64,000 bases of DNA from Ignavibacteriaceae bacterium (GCA_013388545.1 JACAFB010000067.1:1-64000), one strand, 5' to 3'; counted from the first letter of the stretch, positions 26,408 through 36,388 are shown. Numbers and translations: made by a program. Notes: generated by a model not told the origin, from the sequence alone.

Positions 26408-27859
26408 ATGCTAACATTAAATCAAAGACTTGCTCAGCAGCAAAAATTATCACCTCAGCAAATTCAATATCAAAAGCTCCTTCAGCTTAATACTCTTGCC
26501 CTTGAGCAAAGAATTAAAACTGAACTTGAATTAAATCCTGTACTTGAAGAGGAGATTGATTTATCACTGGACCAGGATGATAAGAATAAAGATAGCGAAC
26601 AGGAGCTCGATACCGAAGAATCATCTGAAATTGAAAACAAAGAGGAGTTTGATATTGAAGATTTCATGAACGACGATGACTGGGATCATGAAAGGATAAA
26701 CAGAAATTCGGAAGAAGACACTTATCAGCCGCTGGCGCCGGCACGGGAAAGCCTGAGCGAACATCTCTATAAGCAGGTCAGGATGCTTCAATTAAGTGAA
26801 GAAGAACAGCTTCTGGGTGAGGAAATAATCGGGAACCTTGATGCTGATGGCTATCTGAAACGTGAGCTTACAGAAATTGTAGATGAACTGAGAATGTTTG
26901 AGCACCTCGAAATTTCGGATGAGGCAGCACAAAAAGTTTTACATATGATACAGAAGCTTGATCCGGTTGGGATTGCATGCAGAAATTTACAGGAATGTTT
27001 GCTCGTGCAGCTTCGTCATAACAAATTTGATCCTTATTATAAATATCTGGCCGAACAGCTTCTTGAAAATTATTTTGATGATTTTGCAAAAAAAAGGTTT
27101 GAGGCGATAAAACAGAAGATGGAACTTTCAGATGAAACTCTGAAAGCAACAATAGATTTAATTCAATCGCTCAATCCTAAACCAGGAGAAGGAAATCTTG
27201 ATTCGGTTGAAATGAATCAAATATCGCCGGATTTTATTATAGAAAAAGTTGACGATAATTATATTATTTCTCTTAACGATAAAAGCATGCCTTCGGTTAC
27301 TATAAGCAAAACTTATCTCGATATGTTCGATTCAAACAAAAGGAAAAAGAAATCAGCACGCGAAAAAGAGGCATACAAATTTTTACGTGAAAAGTTTGAA
27401 TCGGCCAAATGGTTTATAGCGTGCATTCAGCAAAGACGCGAAACACTGATAAAAATTATGAGGGCAATTTTTGAAAGGCAGTACGAATTTTTCGAAAAGG
27501 GACCAAAGCTTCTCAAGCCAATGATTTATAAGGATATCGCTGATGAAATAAACATGGATATATCAACCATAAGCAGAGTGGTGAATGGTAAATATGTTCA
27601 AAGCCCTATGGGTATTCATGAACTCAAATATTTCTTCAGCGAAGGACTTTCGACGGATTCTGGCGAAGAAGTCTCAAATAAACATATTAAGGAGCGTTTA
27701 AAGGAAATAATTGACAGCGAAGATAAAAACTCTCCTCATAGTGATGATAAATTGGCCGAAATACTCAACCAGGAAGGAATACATATAGCCCGCAGAACAG
27801 TAGCAAAATACAGGGAACAGTTAAAGCTTCCTGTCGCCCGGCTGCGCAAGCAATTATGA
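26408..27859 (+). CDS. rpoN: RNA polymerase sigma-54 factor
   Basis: The alternative sigma factor that recognises -24/-12 promoters and needs an AAA+ activator. The 483 residues have the Gln/Leu-rich activator-interacting region I (LNQRLAQQQKLSPQQIQYQ), an acidic region II (about 50-110), the core-binding domain and a C-terminal DNA-binding part. The RpoN box ARRTVAKYRE lies close to the end. No domain is missing. It overlaps the next gene by 4 bases (ATGA at 27856-27859), so translation is coupled. A matching activator with a CHASE2 sensor lies 3.5 kb downstream. Confidence 0.96.
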   Translation: MLTLNQRLAQQQKLSPQQIQYQKLLQLNTLALEQRIKTELELNPVLEEEIDLSLDQDDKNKDSEQELDTEESSEIENKEEFDIEDFMNDDDWDHERINRNSEEDTYQPLAPARESLSEHLYKQVRMLQLSEEEQLLGEEIIGNLDADGYLKRELTEIVDELRMFEHLEISDEAAQKVLHMIQKLDPVGIACRNLQECLLVQLRHNKFDPYYKYLAEQLLENYFDDFAKKRFEAIKQKMELSDETLKATIDLIQSLNPKPGEGNLDSVEMNQISPDFIIEKVDDNYIISLNDKSMPSVTISKTYLDMFDSNKRKKKSAREKEAYKFLREKFESAKWFIACIQQRRETLIKIMRAIFERQYEFFEKGPKLLKPMIYKDIADEINMDISTISRVVNGKYVQSPMGIHELKYFFSEGLSTDSGEEVSNKHIKERLKEIIDSEDKNSPHSDDKLAEILNQEGIHIARRTVAKYREQLKLPVARLRKQL

Positions 27860-28515
27860 CCGCTTATTTTCTTGATGTTCTGACAATAATTTTTTTGTTC
27901 TTTCTCTATGGCTTCATTCACTCGCTGTTAGCCTCGAATAAAGTTAAGATATTTATTGTAAAATCAGTCGGAGAGCTTATTGCTTTCTACAGACTAGCTT
28001 ATAATATTTTATCAATTCTTCTTTTGTATTTATTATATGATATTTCACCCAAACCAAATCTGGTTGTTTATGAACTGAAATCTTCACTTGATTTGATTAT
28101 ACTCATCCCGCAGTTCCTAAGTTTGGTTGGCATTTTATGGATGTTAAAATATATCGATCTCAAAGAATTTCTCGGAGTAAACCAGATATTCCGGTTTTTG
28201 AATAAGGAATATGAAACAAATGAGCTTGATGAAAAACTTACATTAAGAATTAAAGGCCCTTACAGGATAAGCAGGCATCCGGTTTATTTATTTTCAATTC
28301 TGTTTTTATTGTTCAGACCAACGATGGACCTGTTTTATGTCACAATGTTTTTGTGTGTAATTGCATATTTTTATATCGGTTCTTTTTATGAAGAAAAAAA
28401 ACTGGTAGCAAAATTTGGCCGGATATATCTTGATTATCAAAAAGCTGTTCCCAGAATTTTGCCTCTGAAAATATTTAAACCATATACGGTCTTTAATAAC
28501 CTGCAGGATAAATGA
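27856..28515 (+). CDS. Membrane methyltransferase of the ICMT/PEMT type
   Basis: A 219-residue protein with about five hydrophobic segments, starting with FLDVLTIIFLFFLYGFIHSLL. The C-terminal half carries the signature of isoprenylcysteine carboxyl and phospholipid methyltransferase families: GPYRISRHPVYLF, then EEKKLVAKFGRIYLDYQ and VPRILP. These residues bind S-adenosylmethionine at the membrane surface. The acceptor is unknown; bacterial relatives act on lipids or small hydrophobic compounds. It overlaps rpoN by 4 bases and is followed by hslV after 32 bases. Confidence 0.82.
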   Translation: MTAYFLDVLTIIFLFFLYGFIHSLLASNKVKIFIVKSVGELIAFYRLAYNILSILLLYLLYDISPKPNLVVYELKSSLDLIILIPQFLSLVGILWMLKYIDLKEFLGVNQIFRFLNKEYETNELDEKLTLRIKGPYRISRHPVYLFSILFLLFRPTMDLFYVTMFLCVIAYFYIGSFYEEKKLVAKFGRIYLDYQKAVPRILPLKIFKPYTVFNNLQDK

Positions 28516-28547
28516 GGTTAAGAACTGACTTTAAAAGGAAGAAGTAA

Positions 28548-29087
28548 ATGGAATCAAAAATAAAAGCCACTACAATTGTTGGAATAGTACATCAGGGAAT
28601 TGCGGCAATTGGCGGTGATGGACAGGTTTCGCTTGGTAATACAGTGATGAAGCACAATGCTTTGAAGATAAGAAAAATTGCAGACGGGAAAGCACTTTGC
28701 GGTTTTGCCGGCGCCTCCGCAGATGCTTTCACTTTGATGGAGAGATTTGAAGATAAGCTTGAGCAGTATCGTGGAAATGTAAGTCGTGCAGCAGTTGAAC
28801 TGGCAAAAGACTGGCGAACCGATAAATTTCTTCGCAGGCTTGAAGCCATGCTTGCAGTGATAACAAAGGAAACTGCACTGGTAATTTCGGGCAACGGTGA
28901 TGTAATTGAACCCGACGACAAAATTATTGCCATCGGATCAGGCGGAATGTATGCTTTGGCTGCAGCAAAAATGCTTAAAAAGCACAGCTCTCTTTCTGCT
29001 AAAGAAATTGTAATTGAGTCTTTGAAAACCGCCTCCGAAATCTGTATTTATACAAATGACAAAATAAACGTTGAAGTTATTGAATAA
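28548..29087 (+). CDS. hslV: ATP-dependent protease peptidase subunit HslV
   Basis: The proteolytic component of the HslUV (ClpYQ) protease. The 179-residue precursor starts [12 protein letters not shown]. By family rule the mature enzyme begins at Thr8, the nucleophile, after a short propeptide is removed. Other marks are [33 protein letters not shown] and [15 protein letters not shown] good ribosome site (AAGGAAGAAG) precedes the ATG. hslU follows after 12 bases. Confidence 0.97.
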   Translation: MESKIKATTIVGIVHQGIAAIGGDGQVSLGNTVMKHNALKIRKIADGKALCGFAGASADAFTLMERFEDKLEQYRGNVSRAAVELAKDWRTDKFLRRLEAMLAVITKETALVISGNGDVIEPDDKIIAIGSGGMYALAAAKMLKKHSSLSAKEIVIESLKTASEICIYTNDKINVEVIE

Positions 29088-29099
29088 CATTTAACAGAA

Positions 29100-30476
29100 A
29101 TGAACCATAGTACGATGAAAGAACTCACACCAACTCAAATTGTTGAAGAACTAAATAAGTATATAATAGGACAGAATGAAGCTAAACGCGCAGTTGCGAT
29201 AGCGTTAAGAAACCGTTGGCGTCGTCAGCAGGTAACAGGTGTTTTACGCGAAGAAATAATGCCTAATAATATTATCCTGATTGGTCCGACCGGAGTGGGA
29301 AAAACTGAAATTGCCCGAAGACTTGCAAAACTTGCTCAGGCTCCTTTCGTTAAAGTTGAAGCTTCAAAGTTTACCGAGGTTGGTTATGTGGGCAGAGATG
29401 TTGAATCCATGGTTAGAGATCTGACTGATTATGCAGTAAATATGGTTAAGTCTGAAAAGACAGAAGAAGTTCACTCAAAGGCCATGGAAATGGCTGATGA
29501 AAGAATTCTTGATATCCTTATTCCTCCTGTTCGCAAAGCGCAGCCGGTAAGCGAGAACACTGAGACAGAGGAAGTGAACGAAGCATTTCAAAATGAAAAG
29601 ACCCGTGATTGGATGAGAGCAAAACTTAAAGCCGGTGAGCTGAATGATCGGATGATTGAGTTTGATGCTTCAACCCAGCCAACTGTTGGAATGCAGGTTC
29701 TTGGTCCCTTCGGAATGGATGATATGGGGATCAACATTCAGGAAATAATGGGCAGCATAATGCCGAAGAAGAAGAAAAAAAGAAAAACTGCTATTGCTGA
29801 AGCAAGAGTTATTATGGCTCAGGAAGAAGCACAAAAATTAATTGATATGGATTCGGTGCAAAGGGAAGCTATAGAACGCGTTCAAAATTCAGGGATAATT
29901 TTTATTGATGAGATTGATAAAGTTGCCGGAGGAGGAAAAGCTCAGGGTCCTGATGTTTCCCGTGAAGGTGTGCAGCGGGATTTGCTTCCAATTGTTGAAG
30001 GTTCAAATGTAAATACCAAATATGGTGTTGTAAGAACAGATCACATTCTATTTATTGCATCGGGAGCTTTTCACGTTTCCAAACCCTCGGACTTAATACC
30101 CGAACTTCAGGGAAGATTTCCAATTAGAGTTGAACTAAACAGCCTTTCTGAGGATGACTTTGTCAAGATATTGACTATGCCTGAAAACGCTTTACTTAAG
30201 CAGTATAGTGCCTTGCTGGAAACTGAAGGTGTTAAACTCGACTTTAAGGAAAGTGCTATACGGGAAATTGCCCGGATAGCAACCGAAGTAAATGAACAGG
30301 TTGAAAATATTGGTGCAAGAAGACTACATACAATTCTTACGACCTTACTTGATGAAATATTATTCGACGTCCCGGATAAAATTCCTTCTGAAGTTGTAAA
30401 GATTGATGCTCCATTTGTTAAAAAGAAGCTTGATAAAATTGTTAAGAACCGTGACTTGAGTAAGTTTATTTTATAA
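29100..30476 (+). CDS. hslU: ATP-dependent protease ATPase subunit HslU
   Basis: The AAA+ unfoldase that feeds substrates to HslV. The 458-residue protein has [20 protein letters not shown], Walker [10 protein letters not shown], the pore motif region [15 protein letters not shown], an intermediate I-domain (about 110-240), Walker [11 protein letters not shown], sensor block GRFPIRVEL and the C-terminal tail DLSKFIL that docks into HslV. The start could be at 29100 ([11 protein letters not shown]) or 15 bases later (MKELTP); the later one matches the family's usual N-terminus. hslV lies directly upstream, giving a complete HslUV pair. Confidence 0.97.
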   Translation: MNHSTMKELTPTQIVEELNKYIIGQNEAKRAVAIALRNRWRRQQVTGVLREEIMPNNIILIGPTGVGKTEIARRLAKLAQAPFVKVEASKFTEVGYVGRDVESMVRDLTDYAVNMVKSEKTEEVHSKAMEMADERILDILIPPVRKAQPVSENTETEEVNEAFQNEKTRDWMRAKLKAGELNDRMIEFDASTQPTVGMQVLGPFGMDDMGINIQEIMGSIMPKKKKKRKTAIAEARVIMAQEEAQKLIDMDSVQREAIERVQNSGIIFIDEIDKVAGGGKAQGPDVSREGVQRDLLPIVEGSNVNTKYGVVRTDHILFIASGAFHVSKPSDLIPELQGRFPIRVELNSLSEDDFVKILTMPENALLKQYSALLETEGVKLDFKESAIREIARIATEVNEQVENIGARRLHTILTTLLDEILFDVPDKIPSEVVKIDAPFVKKKLDKIVKNRDLSKFIL

Positions 30477-30540
30477 ACATCGGTCGCTTATCTTTTTTGT
30501 AAAATATATTTCACGGTTATTCACTTGCAAGTATTATAGA

Positions 30541-30566
30541 GCTCAGGTTGTTTAATTTAACTGAGC
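30541..30566 (+). terminator. Possible terminator of the rpoN-hslUV series
   Basis: GCTCAG at 30541-30546 pairs with CTGAGC at 30561-30566, with a partly paired AT-rich interior and a T-containing stretch behind it. It lies 64 bases after hslU. The stem is short. Confidence 0.4.
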
Positions 30567-30714
30567 AAACATTATTTTATCTCTCCTTGAAACAAAGGTT
30601 TAATACTCAAGCTCATATCTTAGTAAGACTAATTGGTTATCAAGCAATTATAACTTTTTACTTATTTTTTTAGGTTTCCACTGACTTTTAAGGAGGGTTC
30701 TTATAATTTAGTCA

Positions 30715-31069
30715 GTAAATATTATACTGGTTTTGCTGGTTATAATCTTCAATTATTCTTTTGCTCAGAACATTTCTCTGCCCATCACCGGAATAAAGGG
30801 AGTTGAAGATAATTACGGAAATACTCATCTTTCTATTAAATCAACGTATCGATAGACCTCCTTATTTCTCTTTCACCGATAATTCTGTTTATCACTTCGA
30901 TTTCAACTCTCAGACCGACAGCTTGTTTATTAAAGCAAAAGGGGGAGACCTTTCGGCTAATATTTGGATTGATGATTATAAAATTATTTTGCAAAATCCA
31001 TTACATTATTTAAATGCAGCGACAGTTTGTGGTATCGAATGTTCACCTATGGCTTTTAATTCTCTTTAA
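30715..31069 (+). pseudogene. Decayed remnant of a secreted protein gene
   Basis: Two overlapping reading frames look like one broken gene. The first, from about 30715 to the TAG at 30853, reads NIILVLLVIIFNYSFAQ (signal-peptide-like) then NISLPITGIKGVEDNYGN. The second frame continues to the stop at 31067-31069 with PPYFSFTDNSVYHFDF and DSLFIKAKGGDLSANIWIDD. A strong AAGGAGG site at 30690-30696 is present, but no ATG follows at the right distance and a TAG stands at 30709. A lost start and a frameshift near 30805-30855 are the simplest reading. The whole hslU-DUF5522 gap (30477-31081) holds nothing else but the hairpin at 30541. A short intact gene starting at TTG 30803 is less likely. Confidence 0.45.
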
Positions 31070-31081
31070 GGAAATATTTTT

Positions 31082-31315
31082 TTAATCTGTATCTTCAAAG
31101 GGGCAGTGGCGGCAAAGGTTTCCACAGCAAAAACCGCGGTTGTATAAATACTCTGCAGTAAAAACTTTAAATCCGGTTCTCGGATCAATATAACTTTCTA
31201 AATTATTCTTTATCGAAAATCTGTGTCTTTTCATTATTTCAGTGTAAAAAGGCGATGGATAATCCAGCCGGGATATTGCCGATAATTCTTCTTTATTTTT
31301 AATATTTTTCAGCAT
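31082..31315 (-). CDS. Small DUF5522-like cysteine-rich protein
   Basis: This 77-residue protein ends with the pattern TAEYLYNRGFCCGNLCRHCPF, matching the DUF5522 signature in which four Cys (CCxxxCxxC) probably bind a metal. The N-terminal extension (MLKNIKNKEEL) is longer than usual, so the real start may be internal. Function is unknown. It is divergent from the CHASE2/sigma-54 activator with only 64 bases between the starts, so the two share a promoter region. Confidence 0.7.
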   Translation of the reverse strand: MLKNIKNKEELSAISRLDYPSPFYTEIMKRHRFSIKNNLESYIDPRTGFKVFTAEYLYNRGFCCGNLCRHCPFEDTD

Positions 31316-31379
31316 TGGTTAATTTCAATCTAAGAAAAAATGGTTAGTATCATCATATATTATTTTTTTAGAAAATAAA

Positions 31380-33818
31380 TTGTTAAAATTTAACAAAATA
31401 TTGCTGCAAATAGTTCTTATAATTATTTCTTCTTCAATTCTGTTTTTCTCTGAAAATGCGACTTCATTTATTAACAACTCATTTTCAAATGGATTCAAAT
31501 TAGCTGTTGGGGAAATAAATCCTGATTCCAATATTGTAATCATTCACATCGATCAGGCTGACCTGGAAAAAATCGGCCCTTGGCCTGTGAAAAGAAGTTA
31601 CTATGCTCTGCTGATTAATAGCTTGACGAAAATGAAAGCTAAAGTAATCGGGCTGGAAGTGTTTTTAAGCTCGAGACTTGTGACGCAAACTGTTTACGAC
31701 AGGCTGCTTACGAACGAAATCGAAAAATCAGGGAAAGTCATTCTTGGCTCTGTAGCTGGCAAGATATCTGTTAAAGATGATATTTATTATTCTGACTCAC
31801 TCAGTCTGCCAAGTCCTAAACTTTTGAGTGAAAGCATTCAAACCGGGCATCTTAGTTTGTTAAACACTGAATTACCGGTTATACCTCTAGATGTTGTTGC
31901 ATTTAGTAATAAAGAATCAGCTTTTGCATTAAAGCTTTCCGGAATTAAAAATCCGGACAGAAAAGCAATTGAAGTTAATTTCATTTCACCGTGGAAGAGT
32001 TTCAGGAATCTGAATTTGCTTAAGTACTTTGAACTTGTTCAATCTAACATTGGCGAGCTGAGATTTTTAGAAGGGAAAGTGGTTTTAATTGGTGTAAGTG
32101 ACCCTTCGATAGCAAAAATGACAAGCTCTGCTTTCGGGGATAAAATTCCCGGAGTGGCTCTTCACGCATTTGCAGTTGATAACCTGATAAATGAAAGATA
32201 TTTCAAAAGAGATTTGTTCAATGCATCAGTAATAATGTTTGTAATCATTTCACTGGCGCTGCCTTTTATTTTACCCGGAAGAACAAAAAGACGAATTCTC
32301 TGGATGGGAGGATTATTTGTTTTGCTGCTGCTAGTCGCGTTTGTTCTTCAAACATTGTTTTATCAAAAAGTAAACCTCGCATTTTTCGTTTTGCCGCTTT
32401 TGTTTTTATTTGCTTCTGAATCTGTTTATAGTCTGTTGAAGAACAAAATATTGCTAAAAGGAGCAATTGACGAGAGGGAGCTCCTGAAATCAATGCTTAA
32501 TACAAAAGAAATTGAGTTGAAAAGACTTCAGGAAGAGTTGAATAAAAACATTTATGCGGTACCAAAAGAAATCAGCGACAAAATAAAAATTTTGGAAGAA
32601 GATATAGCAAGAATCAAACAAAAGGAAGAGGACGAATCTGCAGCCGAAATAAAAATAACAGGCAAAAACTTCGAAGGAATAATTTATAAATCCAAATTAA
32701 TGTCCGATGTGGTTGACCTGATTGAAAGAGTAGCTCCTGAAAACGCTACTGTTCTTGTTTTGGGAGACAGCGGTACAGGTAAAGAACTCGTTGCCCGTGC
32801 ATTACACAATCTGAGCACAAGAAAATCACATCCATTTATTGCTGTTAACTGTGGAGCGCTTTCTGATACTCTTTTAGAGAGTGAGCTTTTCGGACACGTT
32901 AAGGGCGCTTTCACCGGAGCTGTTAATGATAAAATCGGGAGGTTTGAAGCTGCAAACAACGGAACGATATTTCTTGATGAAATTTCTGAAACATCAGAAA
33001 ATTTTCAGGTAAAGCTATTAAGAATAATCCAATCTGGCGAGTTCGAAAAAGTCGGTTCATCAAAAACCTTAAGAGCAGATGTCAGAATTATTGCGGCTTC
33101 CAACAGAAATATTGAGCAGCTTGTCCGTGATAAAAAATTCAGAGAAGACTTGTATTACAGGCTGAATGTTATAAGAATTGAACTTCCAAAACTGAAAGAT
33201 AGAAAAGAAGATATTCCGGTTATTGCAGATCATTTTCTCAAGCGGGAAAGGGGAAGTATCAGTTTTTCTCAGGCTGTTATCGAAGCTCTTCAAAATTATG
33301 AATGGAAAGGAAATGTTCGCGAGCTTGAAGGAACAATTAAAAGAGCTGTAATCTTTGCCAGGTCCTCGGGGAGAGAAATAATTCAACTTTCAGATCTGCC
33401 TAAGGAAGTTGTAAAAACTAGTACTTACAGCTTTGAGGATATGGTTCTCGAATCACTGAGAAAAAAAGGGTTTTCTCATTCATCGATTTCTGAAACCGCC
33501 AAAGAACTTGGAAATGTAAACCGGACACTGATTTCGGAAAACTTGCGAGGACTGATCTTCAAGAGTCTTTTTGAAAATAATTTTAATCTTGAAGCCGCTG
33601 TTGAAGAAATTGCATTTTCCGAGGACAAAGAAACAATTGATAAAGTTCGCTCAAAAGCCGAAACTTTTTTAAATAACATTAAGAATGACCTTCTTAAAAC
33701 TGGTGAAAAGGACTTTAATGCGGCAAAGAAAGAACTTTCCTCAAAATATAAAAACCTGCCTCAAAAGTTTCATATCTATCTTGATGAGACTATAAAATAT
33801 CTGCTTTCTGGCAAATAA
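31380..33818 (+). CDS. Membrane-bound sigma-54-dependent activator with CHASE2 sensor
   Basis: Begins with TTG at 31380; no ATG lies near and upstream frames stop. The 812-residue order is: an N-terminal helix ([17 protein letters not shown]), a periplasmic CHASE2 domain about 30-280 ([18 protein letters not shown], then [16 protein letters not shown]), three membrane helices about 280-352, and a coiled coil about 360-420. An AAA+ sigma-54 interaction domain follows, with Walker [16 protein letters not shown] near 461, the sigma-contacting GAFTGA near 510 and Walker B IFLDEI. The C-terminal helix-turn-helix-like part is [18 protein letters not shown], plus about 90 extra helical residues. It should sense an extracytoplasmic signal and activate RpoN promoters directly. 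CHASE2 is more often fused to kinases or cyclases. rpoN is 3.5 kb upstream. Confidence 0.92.
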   Translation: MLKFNKILLQIVLIIISSSILFFSENATSFINNSFSNGFKLAVGEINPDSNIVIIHIDQADLEKIGPWPVKRSYYALLINSLTKMKAKVIGLEVFLSSRLVTQTVYDRLLTNEIEKSGKVILGSVAGKISVKDDIYYSDSLSLPSPKLLSESIQTGHLSLLNTELPVIPLDVVAFSNKESAFALKLSGIKNPDRKAIEVNFISPWKSFRNLNLLKYFELVQSNIGELRFLEGKVVLIGVSDPSIAKMTSSAFGDKIPGVALHAFAVDNLINERYFKRDLFNASVIMFVIISLALPFILPGRTKRRILWMGGLFVLLLLVAFVLQTLFYQKVNLAFFVLPLLFLFASESVYSLLKNKILLKGAIDERELLKSMLNTKEIELKRLQEELNKNIYAVPKEISDKIKILEEDIARIKQKEEDESAAEIKITGKNFEGIIYKSKLMSDVVDLIERVAPENATVLVLGDSGTGKELVARALHNLSTRKSHPFIAVNCGALSDTLLESELFGHVKGAFTGAVNDKIGRFEAANNGTIFLDEISETSENFQVKLLRIIQSGEFEKVGSSKTLRADVRIIAASNRNIEQLVRDKKFREDLYYRLNVIRIELPKLKDRKEDIPVIADHFLKRERGSISFSQAVIEALQNYEWKGNVRELEGTIKRAVIFARSSGREIIQLSDLPKEVVKTSTYSFEDMVLESLRKKGFSHSSISETAKELGNVNRTLISENLRGLIFKSLFENNFNLEAAVEEIAFSEDKETIDKVRSKAETFLNNIKNDLLKTGEKDFNAAKKELSSKYKNLPQKFHIYLDETIKYLLSGK

Positions 33819-34053
33819 TTTCTTTTCACACTTATTCCGCTGAAATAGTTCATCAGCCGTTAATCAAAAAATATATTAACGTCAGGCCTGGATATATGAA
33901 TTTTCTTATGCAGATATTTTAAGTATTAAAAAAATATTTTACTGATAAAGAATTCAACTCCATTAATAATAAATTGAAACAAATGGAAAAACTAAGATGG
34001 AATATGTGTTGTTCAACATTTCTTATCTAAAAGATTTAAAACCTGGAGGAAAA

Positions 34054-34965
34054 ATGATCAAACTACTTACAACCAGCTTGCTTGCTTTAATGCTTCTCTT
34101 TCCGCAGCTTTCTTTTGCTCAGGAAGAGAAAGACAGTTCAAAATCAAAAGACGAATGGGAATGGGATTGGGATGAATGGGATGAGTTTGAACTCAAGATG
34201 GACCAATTCGACTTTAATCTTAAAGGTTCGCCAACAATCGGAGTTAATTATGGTATTTCCAAGATCACACTCGACAATCTAAACTCGTCCTTAACGAAGC
34301 CCGGTTTACTAGAACTAAAACTTGGCTACACAACAGAAAGAATGTACCGCAATTCCGAAAACCTGATCAAGTATAAATTTCAATATTTGTATCTGAGCAA
34401 CTTTTCAGTAAAACTTCGTAAAGATCCCGGAAAAGTGTGTTCAATTGAATCTGATTTGTGGAGATTTGGATTCGGACGTTCAAGCGGATATGGTTATGAC
34501 GCAGGTATTTTTTCAATAATTCCGTATTACAATTATTCATTCGGATGGTCGAGAGCAAATATTAAAGAAACTCCTCCAGATTCGATGGATCAATTACGCC
34601 TGGCAAGATTTGATGAATCTTTCCGGTTCGGCACTGGCAGTGAAGGCGGATTGATAATCAGATTGAAACCGGCTGTTGCAATTGAAGCATCATACGAAAG
34701 GGCAGTTGTATTCGAAAGACATCTTTTCTGGAAATGGGCCGGAAGCGCTATTCTTGAGGCAATCGGTCAGTGGGCACTTAATGAATTTATTGATGAAATA
34801 GCTTCATCATCACCCGCTGTAACTCCTGTAATAAATTTCCTGCTAAAGAATGCCTTATCATATGGTGTATATGAATTAAGAAAAGAAAAGATGAATTGGC
34901 CGTTCAGCAGTGCTGCGCCTCTCGCTTATGATCAATATAAATTTGGAGTAACCTTTACCTTCTGA
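34054..34965 (+). CDS. Predicted outer-membrane protein with a Trp/Asp/Glu tract
   Basis: Start at 34054 (MIKLLTTSLLALMLLFPQLSFAQ, a signal peptide) because TGGAGGA precedes it; an ATG 57 bases earlier lacks this. The mature 280-residue protein opens with a very acidic, Trp-rich stretch (DEWEWDWDEWDEFE). The rest has alternating strands ending in KFGVTFTF, a terminal aromatic typical of outer-membrane beta-barrels. Segments such as LELKLGYTTERMYRN, FGFGRSSGYGYD and GLIIRLKPAVAIEASYERA fit barrel strands. Function is not recognised. It stands between the CHASE2 activator and a terminator, so it is probably its own unit. Confidence 0.75.
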   Translation: MIKLLTTSLLALMLLFPQLSFAQEEKDSSKSKDEWEWDWDEWDEFELKMDQFDFNLKGSPTIGVNYGISKITLDNLNSSLTKPGLLELKLGYTTERMYRNSENLIKYKFQYLYLSNFSVKLRKDPGKVCSIESDLWRFGFGRSSGYGYDAGIFSIIPYYNYSFGWSRANIKETPPDSMDQLRLARFDESFRFGTGSEGGLIIRLKPAVAIEASYERAVVFERHLFWKWAGSAILEAIGQWALNEFIDEIASSSPAVTPVINFLLKNALSYGVYELRKEKMNWPFSSAAPLAYDQYKFGVTFTF

Positions 34966-34982
34966 TATAGATATTTTAAGAT

Positions 34983-35016
34983 TGCCAGAGAAAAGTAATA
35001 TCACGATTCTCTGGCA
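34983..35016 (+). terminator. Terminator between convergent genes
   Basis: TGCCAGAGA at 34983-34991 pairs with TCTCTGGCA at 35008-35016. The loop is 16 nt and CTAATTTTTCT follows on the plus strand. It serves the outer-membrane protein gene. Confidence 0.7.
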
Positions 35017-35027
35017 GTCTAATTTTT

Positions 35028-36173
35028 CTAATCAATAAACTTAAGTCTGATATTAACAATTTCGGAGCTGCTTGCTGTTCTTACCGGGGGTCCCCATGTT
35101 CCGGCCCCGCTTGAAACATAGTAATGAGTGTTTCCCTTTTTTAAATACCCCCAGCTGACTTCATAAATTAAATTTGTAATCAAATTAGCCGGAAACATCT
35201 GTCCGTGGTGTGTATGTCCCGATAACTGAAGATTAATTTTGTTTTCTGCTGCTTCCATCAAATTCACCGGAGTGTGATCAAGAAGTATCCGGGGATGGTT
35301 TGTACTAATTGATTCAACTATTGAAACAAGAGATTTTCTTTCTTTACCTGTAAACTGCGGCATTGCCCGATCTTCTCTGCCGACAAGATAAAAACTGCTG
35401 TCAACAAGAATGTAAGCGTCTCTTATAACTTCCATTCCAAATTTTTTCATATAGGCTACTGTTGATTCAACTTCGTTTATGAATTCGTGATTTCCCGTAA
35501 TTGAATAAACGCCGTACTTCGCTCTAAGTTTATTAAATGATTCACCAATTCCCCTTTGATTCAAGACTTCAGCTTTATCATCAACTATATCTCCGGCAAA
35601 AAGAATAATGTCGGGGTTCAACGAGTTTATCTTGTTTACTATTCTGCTTAAAAGCCTTTCTCCATCAATAGGTGAAAGATGAATATCCGAAGCCATTACA
35701 ACATTAAGTTCGCTTAGTTTTGAATCGCCCCTGGGTAGTGATAATTCAAGAGTCTTAATTTTAATATCGCGTTTATTCAGGTTGCCAAGAAATACAATCA
35801 GGCTGACCAGAGCAATTACTAATATGGCAAGCACTTTTTTTGAAAGCTCATAATTCTTTGAAATGAATAATGGAAGAAATTGAAACCACGAGTCAAAAAG
35901 TCTTATAATATCTATAAGAAGAATAGCAAGAATGAAATAAACCAGGTAAGCAAACCAGATTGCACCGGCACCAAGCCAGATGTCATAAAGTATTGGGTGG
36001 AGATATTTATATAAAACCTTTGAAAACACGTATCCATATGAAACCAGTATAAAAATTATTAAATAAAATGGTTTGGCGGCGGGAATAGTTGCCAGTGCCT
36101 GCCATCCTCTAATAAATACGTAATAGTTTAGCGCTGTATAGGCGATGAAAAAAGTTGTGAAAAATAAAACCAT
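35028..36173 (-). CDS. Membrane metallophosphoesterase
   Basis: A 381-residue protein. About four hydrophobic segments fill residues 1-140 (for example FFTTFFIAYTALNYYVFI and VLAILVIALVSLIVFLG). The calcineurin-like catalytic domain (about 160-380) has the metal-binding motifs MASDIHLSP, FAGDIVDD, SITGNHEF and LSGHTHHGQMFP in the standard order. Relatives of the YkuE/YaeI kind hydrolyse lipid-linked or cyclic phosphoesters, but the substrate here is unknown. It is downstream of the DHOD-like gene on the same strand, with a structured element between them. Confidence 0.88.
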   Translation of the reverse strand: MVLFFTTFFIAYTALNYYVFIRGWQALATIPAAKPFYLIIFILVSYGYVFSKVLYKYLHPILYDIWLGAGAIWFAYLVYFILAILLIDIIRLFDSWFQFLPLFISKNYELSKKVLAILVIALVSLIVFLGNLNKRDIKIKTLELSLPRGDSKLSELNVVMASDIHLSPIDGERLLSRIVNKINSLNPDIILFAGDIVDDKAEVLNQRGIGESFNKLRAKYGVYSITGNHEFINEVESTVAYMKKFGMEVIRDAYILVDSSFYLVGREDRAMPQFTGKERKSLVSIVESISTNHPRILLDHTPVNLMEAAENKINLQLSGHTHHGQMFPANLITNLIYEVSWGYLKKGNTHYYVSSGAGTWGPPVRTASSSEIVNIRLKFID

Positions 36174-36277
36174 AGTATATCCGTAATTAACACTATCATA
36201 AACTGATTTCCTGCCGGAATCGTTCCGTAAAGATTTTTATTTAGAATCTAAAGAAAGAAACATTGTTAGATAGGGCG

Positions 36278-36379
36278 AAGCCATTGCAGTTACCGGTAAA
36301 TTGAAAGACTGTAGCTTAATTTGATGTGGGCATAAATAATTCTTTCAATTCACCCCAACACCGAGTTCTGCAATGGCTT
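36278..36379 (-). other. 102-nt two-stem structured intergenic element
   Basis: An outer 12-bp perfect stem (AAGCCATTGCAG at 36278-36289 with CTGCAATGGCTT at 36368-36379) encloses an inner stem (36296-36308 with 36341-36353). The inner stem is 13 bp if read as minus-strand RNA, with one G-U pair; on the plus strand that pair is an A-C mismatch. The apical loop is about 32 nt. It starts 9 bases after the stop of the DHOD-like gene. It may be a 3' UTR structure, a small RNA or a short palindromic mobile element. I do not recognise its family. Confidence 0.5.
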
Positions 36380-36388
36380 GGGGGAAAA

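Noticed and set aside
33858-33881. Hairpin CGTTAAT/ATTAACG as a terminator after the CHASE2 activator
   Set aside because: Only 7 A/T-rich base pairs with no T-run; too weak to list.
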